Program-made: the position numbers and the translations under genes
The notes under the pieces: model-generated
Seen by the model: only the letters and a program-made list of their open reading frames with translations
What the model was told of the DNA's origin: nothing
Databases searched by the model: none
Source: Capsaspora owczarzaki ATCC 30864
Taxonomy: Eukaryota; Opisthokonta; Filasterea
Assembly: GCF_000151315.2 (NCBI RefSeq)
Contig: NW_011887299.1
Span: forward strand, 50,391 to 114,390
Direction of reading: 5' to 3'
Length of the DNA: 64,000 bases
In this document: in pieces, positions 46,991 to 57,656 of the stretch
How positions within the stretch are numbered: position 1 is the stretch's first letter
Layout: the number at the start of each line of letters is the position of its first letter

Positions 46991-47235
46991 TGTTTCTCAG
47001 CATCCAAGATCAGGCAAGGTCAAATTTGGAGGTCCCAATCTGCCAGATCTGGAAGAGAAAGGACTGAACAGCATGAGTGCAACAAGCATGCAAAACCCGA
47101 TTGAATGCATTTGAATGAGAGACGACTCAAACAACAACAAATCCCAAAAACAAAACACATTCAATACTCAATCGTACAGAAACAGATCTACAGCAATACA
47201 ACAAACACACTTTCAAACACGCGCACAATCATGAT
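46991..47235. other. spacer between PIGG start and the giant STAND gene stop
   Basis: 245 bp that must hold the PIGG promoter (minus strand). AAC/CAA-rich; nothing else recognisable. Confidence 0.4.
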
Positions 47236-50200
47236 TCATTGAATGGAGCAGGCGGTGGCGCGAGCGAGCAACCCTTCGGTTTGGACGAGCGGTGGCGAAG
47301 GACTGGCTGCCACGCGAACCACGCGCCAGACTGCTGCAGATGGCGGCTGGCCATGGGGCACGGGTGCGGTGGCACTAGCAGCTTCGATGGGGGTCGAAGA
47401 AAGCGTCGCCAGACCTGCAGAGGAGGCAGACGAAGCGGAAGATGCAGAGCACGGCGCCACGGGAGCGGATTGCAGCAGCGCGCCGTCCAGACCGCAGGAG
47501 TACAGCATGCCGCTCTCGCCGTGGAAGGCAACGGACGTGACAATGTCGGTATGTGCCCTCAGGACGGCCAGGCATCGGCCGCTGCCGTTGGCGCGAGCGT
47601 TCGAGATATTCCGCGTGTGCGGAGGCGGCATGGCCCAGATGCGAACGGTAGTATCGGCGCTGCCAGTCGCAGCAACCATGCCGTTCGGGGCAAAACTAAT
47701 GCAAGTGACGGGGCCATCGTGGCCTCGGAAGGTCAGCAGAGGGGTTGGAGGCTTCTTTTGGGCAAGCAGCGCAGCCGAAAGCTGCAGCTGACGCATCGAA
47801 AGCAGCGAGGGCACGACATGGACGGCAACCGTGCGGTACCCGCTCGATGCAACGGTGGCTGCGAGGTACTGGCTGCAGCTGCTCAGCTCTGCCACCCTGC
47901 CTCCGATGCCGGCCAACTGAAGGATGGACTGACCCGAGATCAAGTCCCAGAACACGACAGTTGCAGAGGGGCTTTCGCTCGACGACACGAGAACAAACCG
48001 GCCTCCATCGTCATTGTCGACCAGAGCAGTGTTTTGAGAAAAGCACACACTGAGTACCGGGCCCTCGTGCCCACGGTCGTCCAAGGCCAAATCAGCTCCA
48101 GGGATTGGGGCTGCTGTTCGCGCAATTTTGCCAAAATCGTACTTGACGCGTCCAGTCTCGGTACTCCACACGGTCACCCGGCCTTCTGCTTCGCCGCATG
48201 CCATGAACTTGCCGTCGCGGCCAAAGCTCACCGAGCGAACCAGGCGCTCGCAACCCTGGATGAGCTTGGCTTCTTGAGTCTTCGTTGGCAGCGTTTGCCA
48301 CATTTTGAGCACCTGGCCGGGCTGAAGCGCGCTGGTGTTTTGCTCGATGGTAAGCCCTGCAGCAGCAACCAGATTGCCGAGCGGAGACATGGCGACAGAG
48401 TGCACGGGGAATGACTGGCCCAACGTTGCCAGCAACGCCAATGACGACGCATCCCAGACTTTGATACTTCCAAACGTCTCACCGGTGACGAGGAGATTGG
48501 CGGATGCGCAAACCGACAGGCATGACAATCCACCACATTGGGTGCGGGAAAGTTCGCGGTCGGAAGGCAGTTCGACATCCCAAAGGAGCACCCGTTTGCT
48601 AAACGCGACGGCGACGGATGAGCAGTCGTCGGAAAATCCGACCACGTGTCCGCCTTCAATTTGACGGTGTGCTACCGTATGGCCAGCATCAAGGTCAAAC
48701 AGGGTGACCTGAGTTGCGCCGCTGCAAGCGAGAACACTGCTTTGCGTCGCCAGTTTCAGCGAAATACCACGCGAGGAAGGCAATCCCAGTGCAGCAGAGG
48801 CGAGCATGCCAGCTCCAAGCTGGTCAAACTGGCCGCGGCTCAAGTCAAAGGTATACGACTGCTCGAGTTGCGCGCCACGATACGCATGAGGCAGCTGTTT
48901 GCTGCTGCTGCTGCTGCTGCTGGTCGACAGGTGCGAAGTGATGGCAAACACCAGGACGAGATGGCGATCTGTGGTGCATGCAATCCACTTCTGGTTGCTG
49001 GTCGCAGCGACAATGTGCGCATGAGCCACAACATGCTCGCGTGCCAGCACACGCTCCTCCACAGACCACAGCTGCACGGCTTTGGTGGTTGCAGCGACCA
49101 CGAGCTCTCCTTGCGCTCCAATCATGTTTGCGTGCAACACAGGCTTGGTTCCCAGCGCCTTCCTGCGGGCCACAATGAAAGCCTCGCTGGAAGGGACCGA
49201 TTCGAGCAAACTGGTGCGTGATCCTGACAGAGAGCGAGCAGCCTCCTGAGCCAACGGCATCAGGCAGCTTTGTGGAACGCAGCCTTGTCGGCCACCGAAC
49301 GAAATCTGCCAAAAAAAAAGAACAGGGGAAGAAAATATTGCGGAAGCAACGACCAGGAGTGAGGTTGTTGTTTGTTGTTGTTGTTTTGGCAACGCGACCA
49401 ACTGACAACTTACCCACCACCAGTCCGGGTTGGACTGATCCAGTACTTGCACTTCATCTCCTTCGTGAATGGTCAACTCGTACTCGCGCTGGGCAATAAA
49501 CGAGGTTGCAGTGATGGCACGAGAGGTTGCAGCCTCCGATTCTGAAACGACAAGCATATCAAAAGATGAGGCACGGCCAAACCACGCAATGGCAACTTCG
49601 CTTTTCCAAAAAAAACCCGCCCCATCAATACACACCTTGTGCAGATCCAGGGCCAAAAACAACGGACGCATCGCTTGAGAGAAGAGCGTTGTGCCAGATT
49701 CGAATCTGCCCAGAAGCATCGCCAGAGACAAGATGCGCATCGCCAACAAACATCATCGACGTCACTTTGTGCTGGTGCCCCACGAGGACGCGACGGAAGA
49801 AGCTGGAACGACGAATGTCGTGCAACACGATCGCGAAATTGGGCGCGCCTGCCAGTTCGCCGTCCACGGCTCCAGCCTCGGTTTGCTCGAGTCCGGCGAC
49901 AGCAGCGACCGAGCCAGTGGCGGACAGCACCGGCTGAGCCACCAAGCTCTGCCCAGCGGACGAGTCGGCGGGCTCGGTTGCAGCGTCTCCAAAGAGCGAC
50001 TTCCACCAGGCTGGAGGGTCGCTGAACTGCCACTCGTCGACCAACTTGGCGGAAGCGCTCGCTGCAGTGAGTGAGCTTAGCGCGCCGGACGAGCTCAGAG
50101 AGGACAATGAGGACGACGATAACGGCGCGGAGAGCGGAGATGCAACGGTTTTAGAAACATCGCGAGTCGCGAGCTCAGAGCGCATGACGGACCGGACGTC

Positions 50201-53200
50201 CCAGCGAGAGGCACGCAGGCTCGAGTCAATGACGGTCAAGAGCAACCCATCCTGAGAGAAGGCTGCTGCGAGCGCCTCGCCGCTCAAGTTGGACACCAGC
50301 GGCAAGTGTTCCACTGGGCCTGCTGGCACGAGGGCGCCCTTGCTGCCCAAATCGCGTGTTTGGGCACCAGCAAGCGTCGCGGCGCTCAAATCGCTCCCAG
50401 AAACATCCGCTTCCACGAGCATGGCATGGGTCAAGTTGGCATCCGGCGCTTGCAGATTTTGCAGCGCAGCTCGATTGAACGAGCAGCCGGCCGCGGTGAG
50501 AACTGACATTGCGTTGGCCACCGAGTGATCCGCGACAGAAGCGTCGCTCGTCAGTCCAATGGCAGCGGATTTGCGCGCTCGTTCGACAATCTGTTTAAAC
50601 TGGGCTTCCACCGACGCATCATTGCGGACGCGGTCGGCAAACAGAGAGACCATGTTGAGATCGTCCGTAAAGCTCGGATAAGTGCGGAAGCGGCTGACAA
50701 ACTCGTCAGTGTCGGGAGCGGCCACAATGAAGCGCACAGCAAAGTAGTCCAACAACGCCGACGGCGCGAAAGTGTACAGGTCCGTTGTTTCGCTTGCCTC
50801 GCTTGAAGTGGCAGCATCAAAGAGGTTCCAAGTCGAAGCGGAGGATGTCGCTGTTGGCTCCGACGACTTGCCCTTGCTACTGCCAGGCATGGCCTCCAGA
50901 GCCGAGTCCAACACGCTGGACGCGTTGCGCTCTACGCGCTCGATCGAGATTGGCGAACATTCGAGCAGAAAGGCCGCTCGCTGGTCTTGGCGGTTGAGGA
51001 GCAGGCGCCAGACAGCAGGATTGGCGCGAGGGCGCTTCGGGAAGAATGGCGCAGCGGTCAGCTGTTGGCGGAACAGTTCACCGGCAATCTCGCTGCATGC
51101 ATCCAGCACTTCGGCCACAACATTCGAGATGCCCTCGGGAATGGCGGCTGTCGATCGCAACCGAGCCATCCGGTGATGAATGTACTGCAGCACGTACACA
51201 TCCACGAGCTCGGTGCGCGTAATGGGTGATGAATGCAGGCTGAGTGCAGCGTGCCGCTCGAACTGCTCGAGCAGCGTTGGAAACGCCTCCGTCCACATGG
51301 CAATGCCGGAAACGGTTTGGGTTACGACTGCAAACCCCTTCAAGGTGCTGAAGGCTTGCAAAAGCATCGAGGCATCCCAATCCGCAGGAGGCGTGTCGGC
51401 GAGCGCCGCCTCCACCGCGCGCGACGCAACGGACGGGCGGGAAGGAGTGAGAGCAGCTGCTCGGCGGACGGGCGCTCCATCAATGGATACGGATGTCAGA
51501 CTTGCAGCTCGTGTGAGGGGAGCGGGTGTGCCGGGCGAGGTGCTGATCGCCACAACCGCGGCAGCAGCCGCAGCAACAGGACTATGCGACAGAAGCAGAT
51601 TGGACGACGAGGCGTCACCATGCAGCCGCGAAACGACAGAGCTCGACGATTTGCGTCGCGAAACTGCGCGAGAAGCCACGGGCGAAGAGCCCGGACTGGC
51701 AGAAACCAAATCGGCCAATCCCGAGCGGTGTTGACGTGCCGATCCTCACGGACGCAATAGCTGCCGCAGCAGTCGTCGCAGCAGCAGACGCATGGCTGGA
51801 CGAGGTGCGCTGCTGGGATGTCTTGTTGAGAATGACTCCCAAGCAGCTCTTGTAGTTGGAATTGTCAGCGGCAAGCCACTTGGAAACAAAGGCCAGCTTG
51901 TTCTCTGCCGTCAACGGCTGGATGTGGCGGACAGTCAGGCTCGCGGATGGACTGAACAGCTGCAAGCGACGCTGCTCAATGCGAGCGCAGTCGTTCGGGC
52001 GGGCGGCAAGCACAGTGTTGCAACGCCACTGCTGCAAGTTCAGAGACTCCAACCCGCGCAGATTGGCAACGCAGTCAATCAAGAACGTAAAGCCGCACGT
52101 GAGCTGGAGTTCTCTGACATCAGCAGGCCCCAAGAGCGTGCCAGGTGTGGAGAGGCGTTGCTGGATGGCTCGCTCGAGAGGACCTAGTTCCGTTTGGCTT
52201 TCAAGAACATCCGACATGGAGACGTAGACGGGAATGTTCTTGACGTCTGACCACTGGGCCCAGAGTTCCAGCTCGAGTTGTCGAAGCAGTGTCGTTTTGC
52301 CACTCCCAGCCACTCCGCCAACAACGAGAGCAATGAGGTCGGAAGTCGCGTTGGCCAGCGAGTTTGCAGATTCAAGCTGCTGCAGGAGTGCGTCCAGCGC
52401 GGGAGTTTCCACATCACCTACCGCAGCGGAAACGGCAACAGCAACTGCCGGCGACGACGAGGTGCTTTTTGGCGAATGACCAGCACCCACCTCGACAGCC
52501 AATGTGGGCGAGACCTGCGCCGGGCGATCGCCCAGCCGCAACGCGATGGGATTCGGCGCCACGCGCGATTGCTGCAGCTCTTGTGCGCGCACCTTTTGCA
52601 CGCGCGCAAGCGGGTTGTTTGTCACGCGGGAGAACAACCGCGGCAGGGCGGCATAGTGAGCCTGCGCACTTTGCAGAGTCTGCATGGTGCCGAACGACGC
52701 ATACGACAACCAAGGAGTGCCTGAGATGGCTTCAGTGGCTGAAGCAAACGCATCGTTGATCTGAACGGTACTGGTAGCGAGCAGGTAACAAAACTCCATG
52801 ACGAAATAGTCGGAGGCGATGCCGTCGCACTGTCCTTGCATGCCAATCACTGCGTCGACACCAGCCGTTTCATCATCCTCCGGTTGTGTCTGGACAAAGA
52901 GGCGCCAGGCACCTTCAACAGAGTAGGACGATGGCAGCACCACGCATTGCACCTTGTCCGTGTTGTCGCGAACAACTCTGGCCAAGTGTTCGTACAGCGT
53001 CAGGCGCGCAGCCATGTCGGCGGGCTGGACGACTGCGCCAGGAACAGAAAACGCAACCACCTGTGGTCGGAAGGAGAGAAGAGAGTAGCGGATTTGGTCC
53101 AGGCGGTCGACATTGACATTCATTCCTGCAATGGCTTCCGGCGAGCTGTGGGGAATCTCCATCACAGTCCAGTGGGGAAGCTTTCGCGTAGCCTCGTCTT

Positions 53201-55622
53201 CATCCGACTCCATCGCAAGAGTATTCTCGGCAGCAGCCTTCAAGAGCGTCGCGTTGCAGATGAAATTCAACACCTTGAAATCTGTAGCATTGGAGTTGAA
53301 GCGCATCACAAGCGTATGAAAAGTTCGGGGGGAAAAGAAGTGAGGACAAGCTGCTCACAAACGAATTGATGTGACATGCAAAACGGTCGGCTCACTAGTG
53401 GCGCGCCGAAACACTGGGCGAGGTTTGGCAGCGGTGGACGACCAAGCCTTGTGAACTGGGAGGGGGGACAGCAAAACACAAAAGCACAAAAACATATCAT
53501 TGTCAGTGGAACAAAGTGATATGGGGAAATGCGAGATGAGCTCGGCTGGGGCTGGACTACTCACGTGTTGGCAACGGTGGCTTGTGTGCCAGTTGAAACC
53601 ACGGTCGAGCACGCGCAGAGACGCTTTCCAGAGCTTGTGCAAACAATGCAGGATACGAAATGTACGCGTCAGAATCTTGAGCACGAAACAGATTCTGAAG
53701 GAGCGTCGTCGTGAAGCTTAGAACGTCGTCTTGGCCAACGGCGCAGTGCATCGCGTCGATACAGAACGACGACGCATTCAATGCAATCACGCACTGAGCA
53801 CCCCAATGGCAGAAGGCGCTGGCAAGACCATATGGGATGGGCGACAAAAAGATCAGACATTGGGCAGTGCATTCGTATCGGTCCTGATGTGCCTGCTGAA
53901 TGATTGCGTTGACAGAGTCCTCGTGCTCGTCCAGCCGACCGCGACCCGCCACGACCACGACAGGAGCGGCGTTGCAAGCCTTCAGGAAGTCGTCCGCTGT
54001 TGAAGGAAAAGCTTGGAGCGGTTGACTTCGGACGCGAAGACTGGAGAGGCAACAAAAAAGGAAGAAAGCGTCAGCAAAGGGGGAAATCATAACGTTGTCC
54101 GAACAAGCAAACGAAAAGGAAACACTAATAACGCTGATTCTCGCGTACTCGTCACTTTGCTCAAACGCTGCAAGCAACGGCTGTAGATGCCGAAAGGATG
54201 AATTGGCTCCAGTCGTCACTCCAAACGCCAAGTCCAATGCCACAAGTCGGAATCGATCCACCAGCACGTCTACAAGGTTTGAGGTACAAAGCACGAGCAA
54301 GCAATGAATTTTAAAAAAGCCAAACACACAAAGTGAACCCAAACAGACTTCAGTTGAATGTCGTTTTGTTGCTGCTTACCGTGTCGAGTTGAACCAGTGG
54401 TTGTCGGAAAGCGTGTCTGGAAGGCAAACCACGTCGATAGCGCGAGGAGGTCCTCGTTCGGCATCCAACCACGCGCCGAAGGCACCAGCGGCACTGGAGC
54501 ATCGTAAACGCCGTCTGGGACGGGTGTGCGAATCGCTCCATCAGCACTGGCAGGTGTGTTGCTCGTTGCCCAGCGTGCTGGCACAGACGGCTTCGCATAC
54601 TGAGCAGCATCAGCGGCGGTGGACGAGGGGAGTGGTCGCGGCACCGTTTGCACTGTCGCGTAGAGCGCCTCTTCCTCAACGTCGTGGCCGCCACTGCCGG
54701 GTTGCACCCGGAGTGGTGCAGTTGATGCGGATGCGTCGGCTACATGATCCACAGGGACGGAGTAGTTGGACGCCGCCAGGTGACTTTGAAGGACGGCCAG
54801 CTTGCTGAACGGGACGGGGCCTGGCGTGCTACGAACTGGCTCGACGACAATCGCATCCACTGGCTCTGAAATCAAGGACACGGCCGGGCTGCTGGGGGCC
54901 TCCACATCCAAGTACCGACGCGGCGAATACGCAGAACCAAGCTGATCTTCGAGGTCGGATCGATCTCCCGGGCTGTCTATGCTGTTTGGTGACAAGTCTT
55001 GGTCGTCTGTCATGCAAGATCGGTGCAATCATGAGCTCGTATATCCGGCAAACAAAAAGCACTGCATGAGAAAACGCTTGACGATCCTTACTCGTGTCTT
55101 CCGCTGAGACGCTCATCGCAGCATGGTTGGCAGCACTTCCAGACGGTTGAGTATGGCTCGGATGATCGTCCTCGATTGAGGCACTGCTATTCACAGCATT
55201 GGCAGGCGCTGGTGGGTTGGACTTGCGACGCGGTGGAAGCGCCGGTTTGGCTTTGCTTGGCTTCTGAGACTGGATCTGAGCATAGGTATCATCATCACCA
55301 ACATTATCATCAACATCATCATTGTGGTCTTGACTTGATGCATTGTTGGTGAAGCGATGATCAGCATCAGTATGGCGATCGCTGTGGACGGCTGTTGCTT
55401 CAGTAGGATCACTTGACTGCGCGGCGATGACCGGGATTGGCGGAAGTGCTCGTCGCGCCAGCTCACGACCGCCGCCCGACACGGCGTTATCATCATCGTG
55501 ATTATCGTGACCATCATGACCATCAGCGTGACTGGATTGAAGCGAGGCAGTCGAGGCGGACTCGCTGGGACGGCGTCGGCGATTCTTCTGCGCTGCGACG
55601 CCTGCAATCTGTGCCGCAGTTG

Positions 55623-55654
<32 letters not shown>

Positions 55655-55950
55655 GCTGCGTGCTGGTGAGGTGGCTGCTCGTAGATGACTGCATCAGCAT
55701 TATCAGCATTGGCTGCTGCTGGCTGCTGTTGGGGGGATCGGTGCAGAACAACGTCTGCTTCAATGTACTCGCTCACAAGTCCGTCCGCGCCACCATTCAG
55801 CTCAGTTCGCTCAGTTTGCTCAGTTTTCTCAGTCTGCTGTTGCTGTTGCTGTTGGGTTGGAGGCGGCGGTGGTGCTGGTCGGCGCGTCGTCGGGGCTGCA
55901 ATCCGATCCACTTCAGCATACTCGCCCAGATTCAAATCTGAAGACTCCAT
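47236..55950 (-). CDS. giant STAND-type protein: Tyr-motif tail, two CHAT-like domains, NACHT, pentapeptide repeats, WD40 with inserted SH3
   Basis: Predicted exons: 55092-55950, 54380-55006, 54149-54269, 53565-54040, 53396-53455, 53281 to about 51755, about 51720-49636, 49414-49541, 47236-49305; about 2650 residues. Order: a disordered tail (1-495) with PxxP and YxxP/YxxV motifs; CHAT-like regions near 495-700 and 720-900 (second has VIGMQGQCDGIASDYF); NACHT with P-loop VVGGVAGSGKTTLL and IPVYVSMSD; pentapeptide repeats (LQAPDANLTHAMLVEADVSG); a WD repeat (HLVSGDASGQIRIW); SH3 (YELTIHEGDEVQVL...DWWW...GRQGCVP); then about ten WD repeats, the last ones GHDGPVTCISFAPNGMVAAT and HTDIVTSVAFHG. 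Such NTPases usually form ligand-triggered signalling oligomers. All junctions agree in phase except the one near 51755-51720, where the frame changes and I could not choose a convincing intron; two genes split there is possible but unlikely, since NACHT would lose its C-terminal part. Confidence 0.8.
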
Positions 55951-56260
55951 TCAACGATTGGAGAAGAAAGGAAGAGAAAAGACTGAAGAAAGCAAGCAGT
56001 ATAGCAGGAAAGATTGAATGATTGGAACGAACAGAGACGCTCAGATTGAGATTTTGGCCATTGAGTCTCAGTACTTTCATCCCTCTCAAATAGACCTCGA
56101 CATGCCGTGAATGGGACATCCAAAGTCAACTTTGCAAGCTCGTGAGGCAAATGGTTGTGATTGCAAGGACGGAAACCAGCGTTCGTTCTCAGATGCTCAG
56201 AAACCACTCCTCATTCACTCTTCCTCTTCGTTCACTCTTCTTCTTCTTCTTCTCCGTTGA
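55951..56260. promoter_or_regulatory. head-to-head spacer between the STAND gene and the methyltransferase gene
   Basis: A 310-bp divergent spacer with TTC repeats (56237-56253) just before the plus-strand ATG. It should hold both promoters; no clear core element. Confidence 0.45.
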
Positions 56261-57426
56261 ATGGCACTCACACTCGATCTCTCGCGGCGCATTCTAAACT
56301 TCCTCGCGTCATCGAAATCGCCACCAGGCATCAATCCAGCGCGCATGCAACGCATTGCTCAGGTACAACATCCGACAATACAAGAATCTGAGAATTTTTT
56401 CCCGCGCAAATTTTTGAAGCCTTGTTCTCAGAATGTCTGTGTTGTTTTCAGGTTGTTGGCTCGCGGTCGTCGCTACGGCTTGTGCTCGAGAACTGCATGG
56501 ATCCACACAATGGTACAGCGCTTGCCAATGCAGCAGGACGGAGACCCGAGAGGCGAGGAAGGGCCAAAGTGTGCAAACTGAACACTCACGTCGCGTTGAA
56601 AACATGCTCTGCAGCGTCCGCGTGCATCCGTACCGCCGAGTCCTTTGGCATTGCACACGTCCATGTCATTGGTAAAAACCATCATGAATCTCAGATGGTG
56701 GGACGGGGGGGGGAGTTCGGAGTCGGGGTCGAATTCTCAAATCACTCTTCCTCGTGTTGCACAGAGTCGTTCAGCACGTTTCGACCATCGGAAACGGTCG
56801 CGAGCGGAGCACATACATGGACGCTGGTGCATCACCATCCAAGCGTGGAGCACTGCCGCGCGGCACTCGCAGAGGCCAACTGCGCGCTCGTGGCGTCAGA
56901 CCTGTCTGGCAATGCAACCGAACTGCTGCACGGCGTTCGAAGCTGGCTCCCATCACTCTCGACATTAACAACAGAGCAAAGAAGAGCATTGACGAATGTG
57001 CTGGACGAGCGTGCAGCCATCGCCGCGATACGTTTGACGCCAGATTCAGTCCTCAAGCATGAGGCGGCTGCTCCGCCAACGCCTCCAGCCACGCCAATCG
57101 TCAAAGCGCACGCTTCGCCTGTATTAAAACCTGTGCAATCGCTTGCGCTCGCTTTTGGAAACGAATCGAGGGGAGTTTCGCGTTTGCTCGTCAACTCATC
57201 CGACGCGACATTCTTCCTGAAAACGGTCGGCTTCACACAGAGCCTCAACTTGTCATGTGCCGTTGCAGCCACACTGGGCACGCTTCAGGGAATCAACTTG
57301 CTCGATGGATTGCCCATGTCGCAGGACGAGCAGACCATTTTGCAAGTACGATTTTTGCTTTCACATGGTTCGCGCACCATGACTGAGCTGTTGAGGCGGG
57401 CTGGCATCGAAGTGCCAGGCCTGTAG
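56261..57426 (+). CDS. SpoU/TrmH-family RNA 2'-O-methyltransferase
   Basis: Exons 56261-56362, 56452-56512, 56615-56671 and 56765-57426 join in phase to about 293 residues. The three SPOUT motifs are present: motif 1 DPHNASACIRTAESFG (assembled across an intron), motif 2 LALAFGNESRGVSRLL and motif 3 SLNLSCAVAATLGTL. The N-terminal helix (MALTLDLSRRILNFLASS...QRIAQVVGSRSSLRLVLENC) resembles TrmH-type tRNA Gm18 methyltransferases. The enzyme should use S-adenosylmethionine to methylate ribose in tRNA or rRNA; the knotted fold requires a dimer. An insert of about 50 residues between motifs 1 and 2 (near 56900-57110) is unusual. Mitochondrial or cytosolic location is not evident. Confidence 0.88.
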
Positions 57427-57656
57427 TGGGATGCATGCGCCAAGATGTCAGGTTGCGGTCCGAGATGCGTTGAAAGTCAGTTCTCTCAAACAACAACAAA
57501 ACAATAATTTTAAGACAGCAATGAACCACAAACACACAAAAAAACACATACACACACACGGCCAAGCTAGAGTACACCATTGAAAACAAAAAAGTACATC
57601 AAAGACAACAGGGACATTCAAACAACTGATAAATTGTGGCGCCAAGGCAGGCGAGG

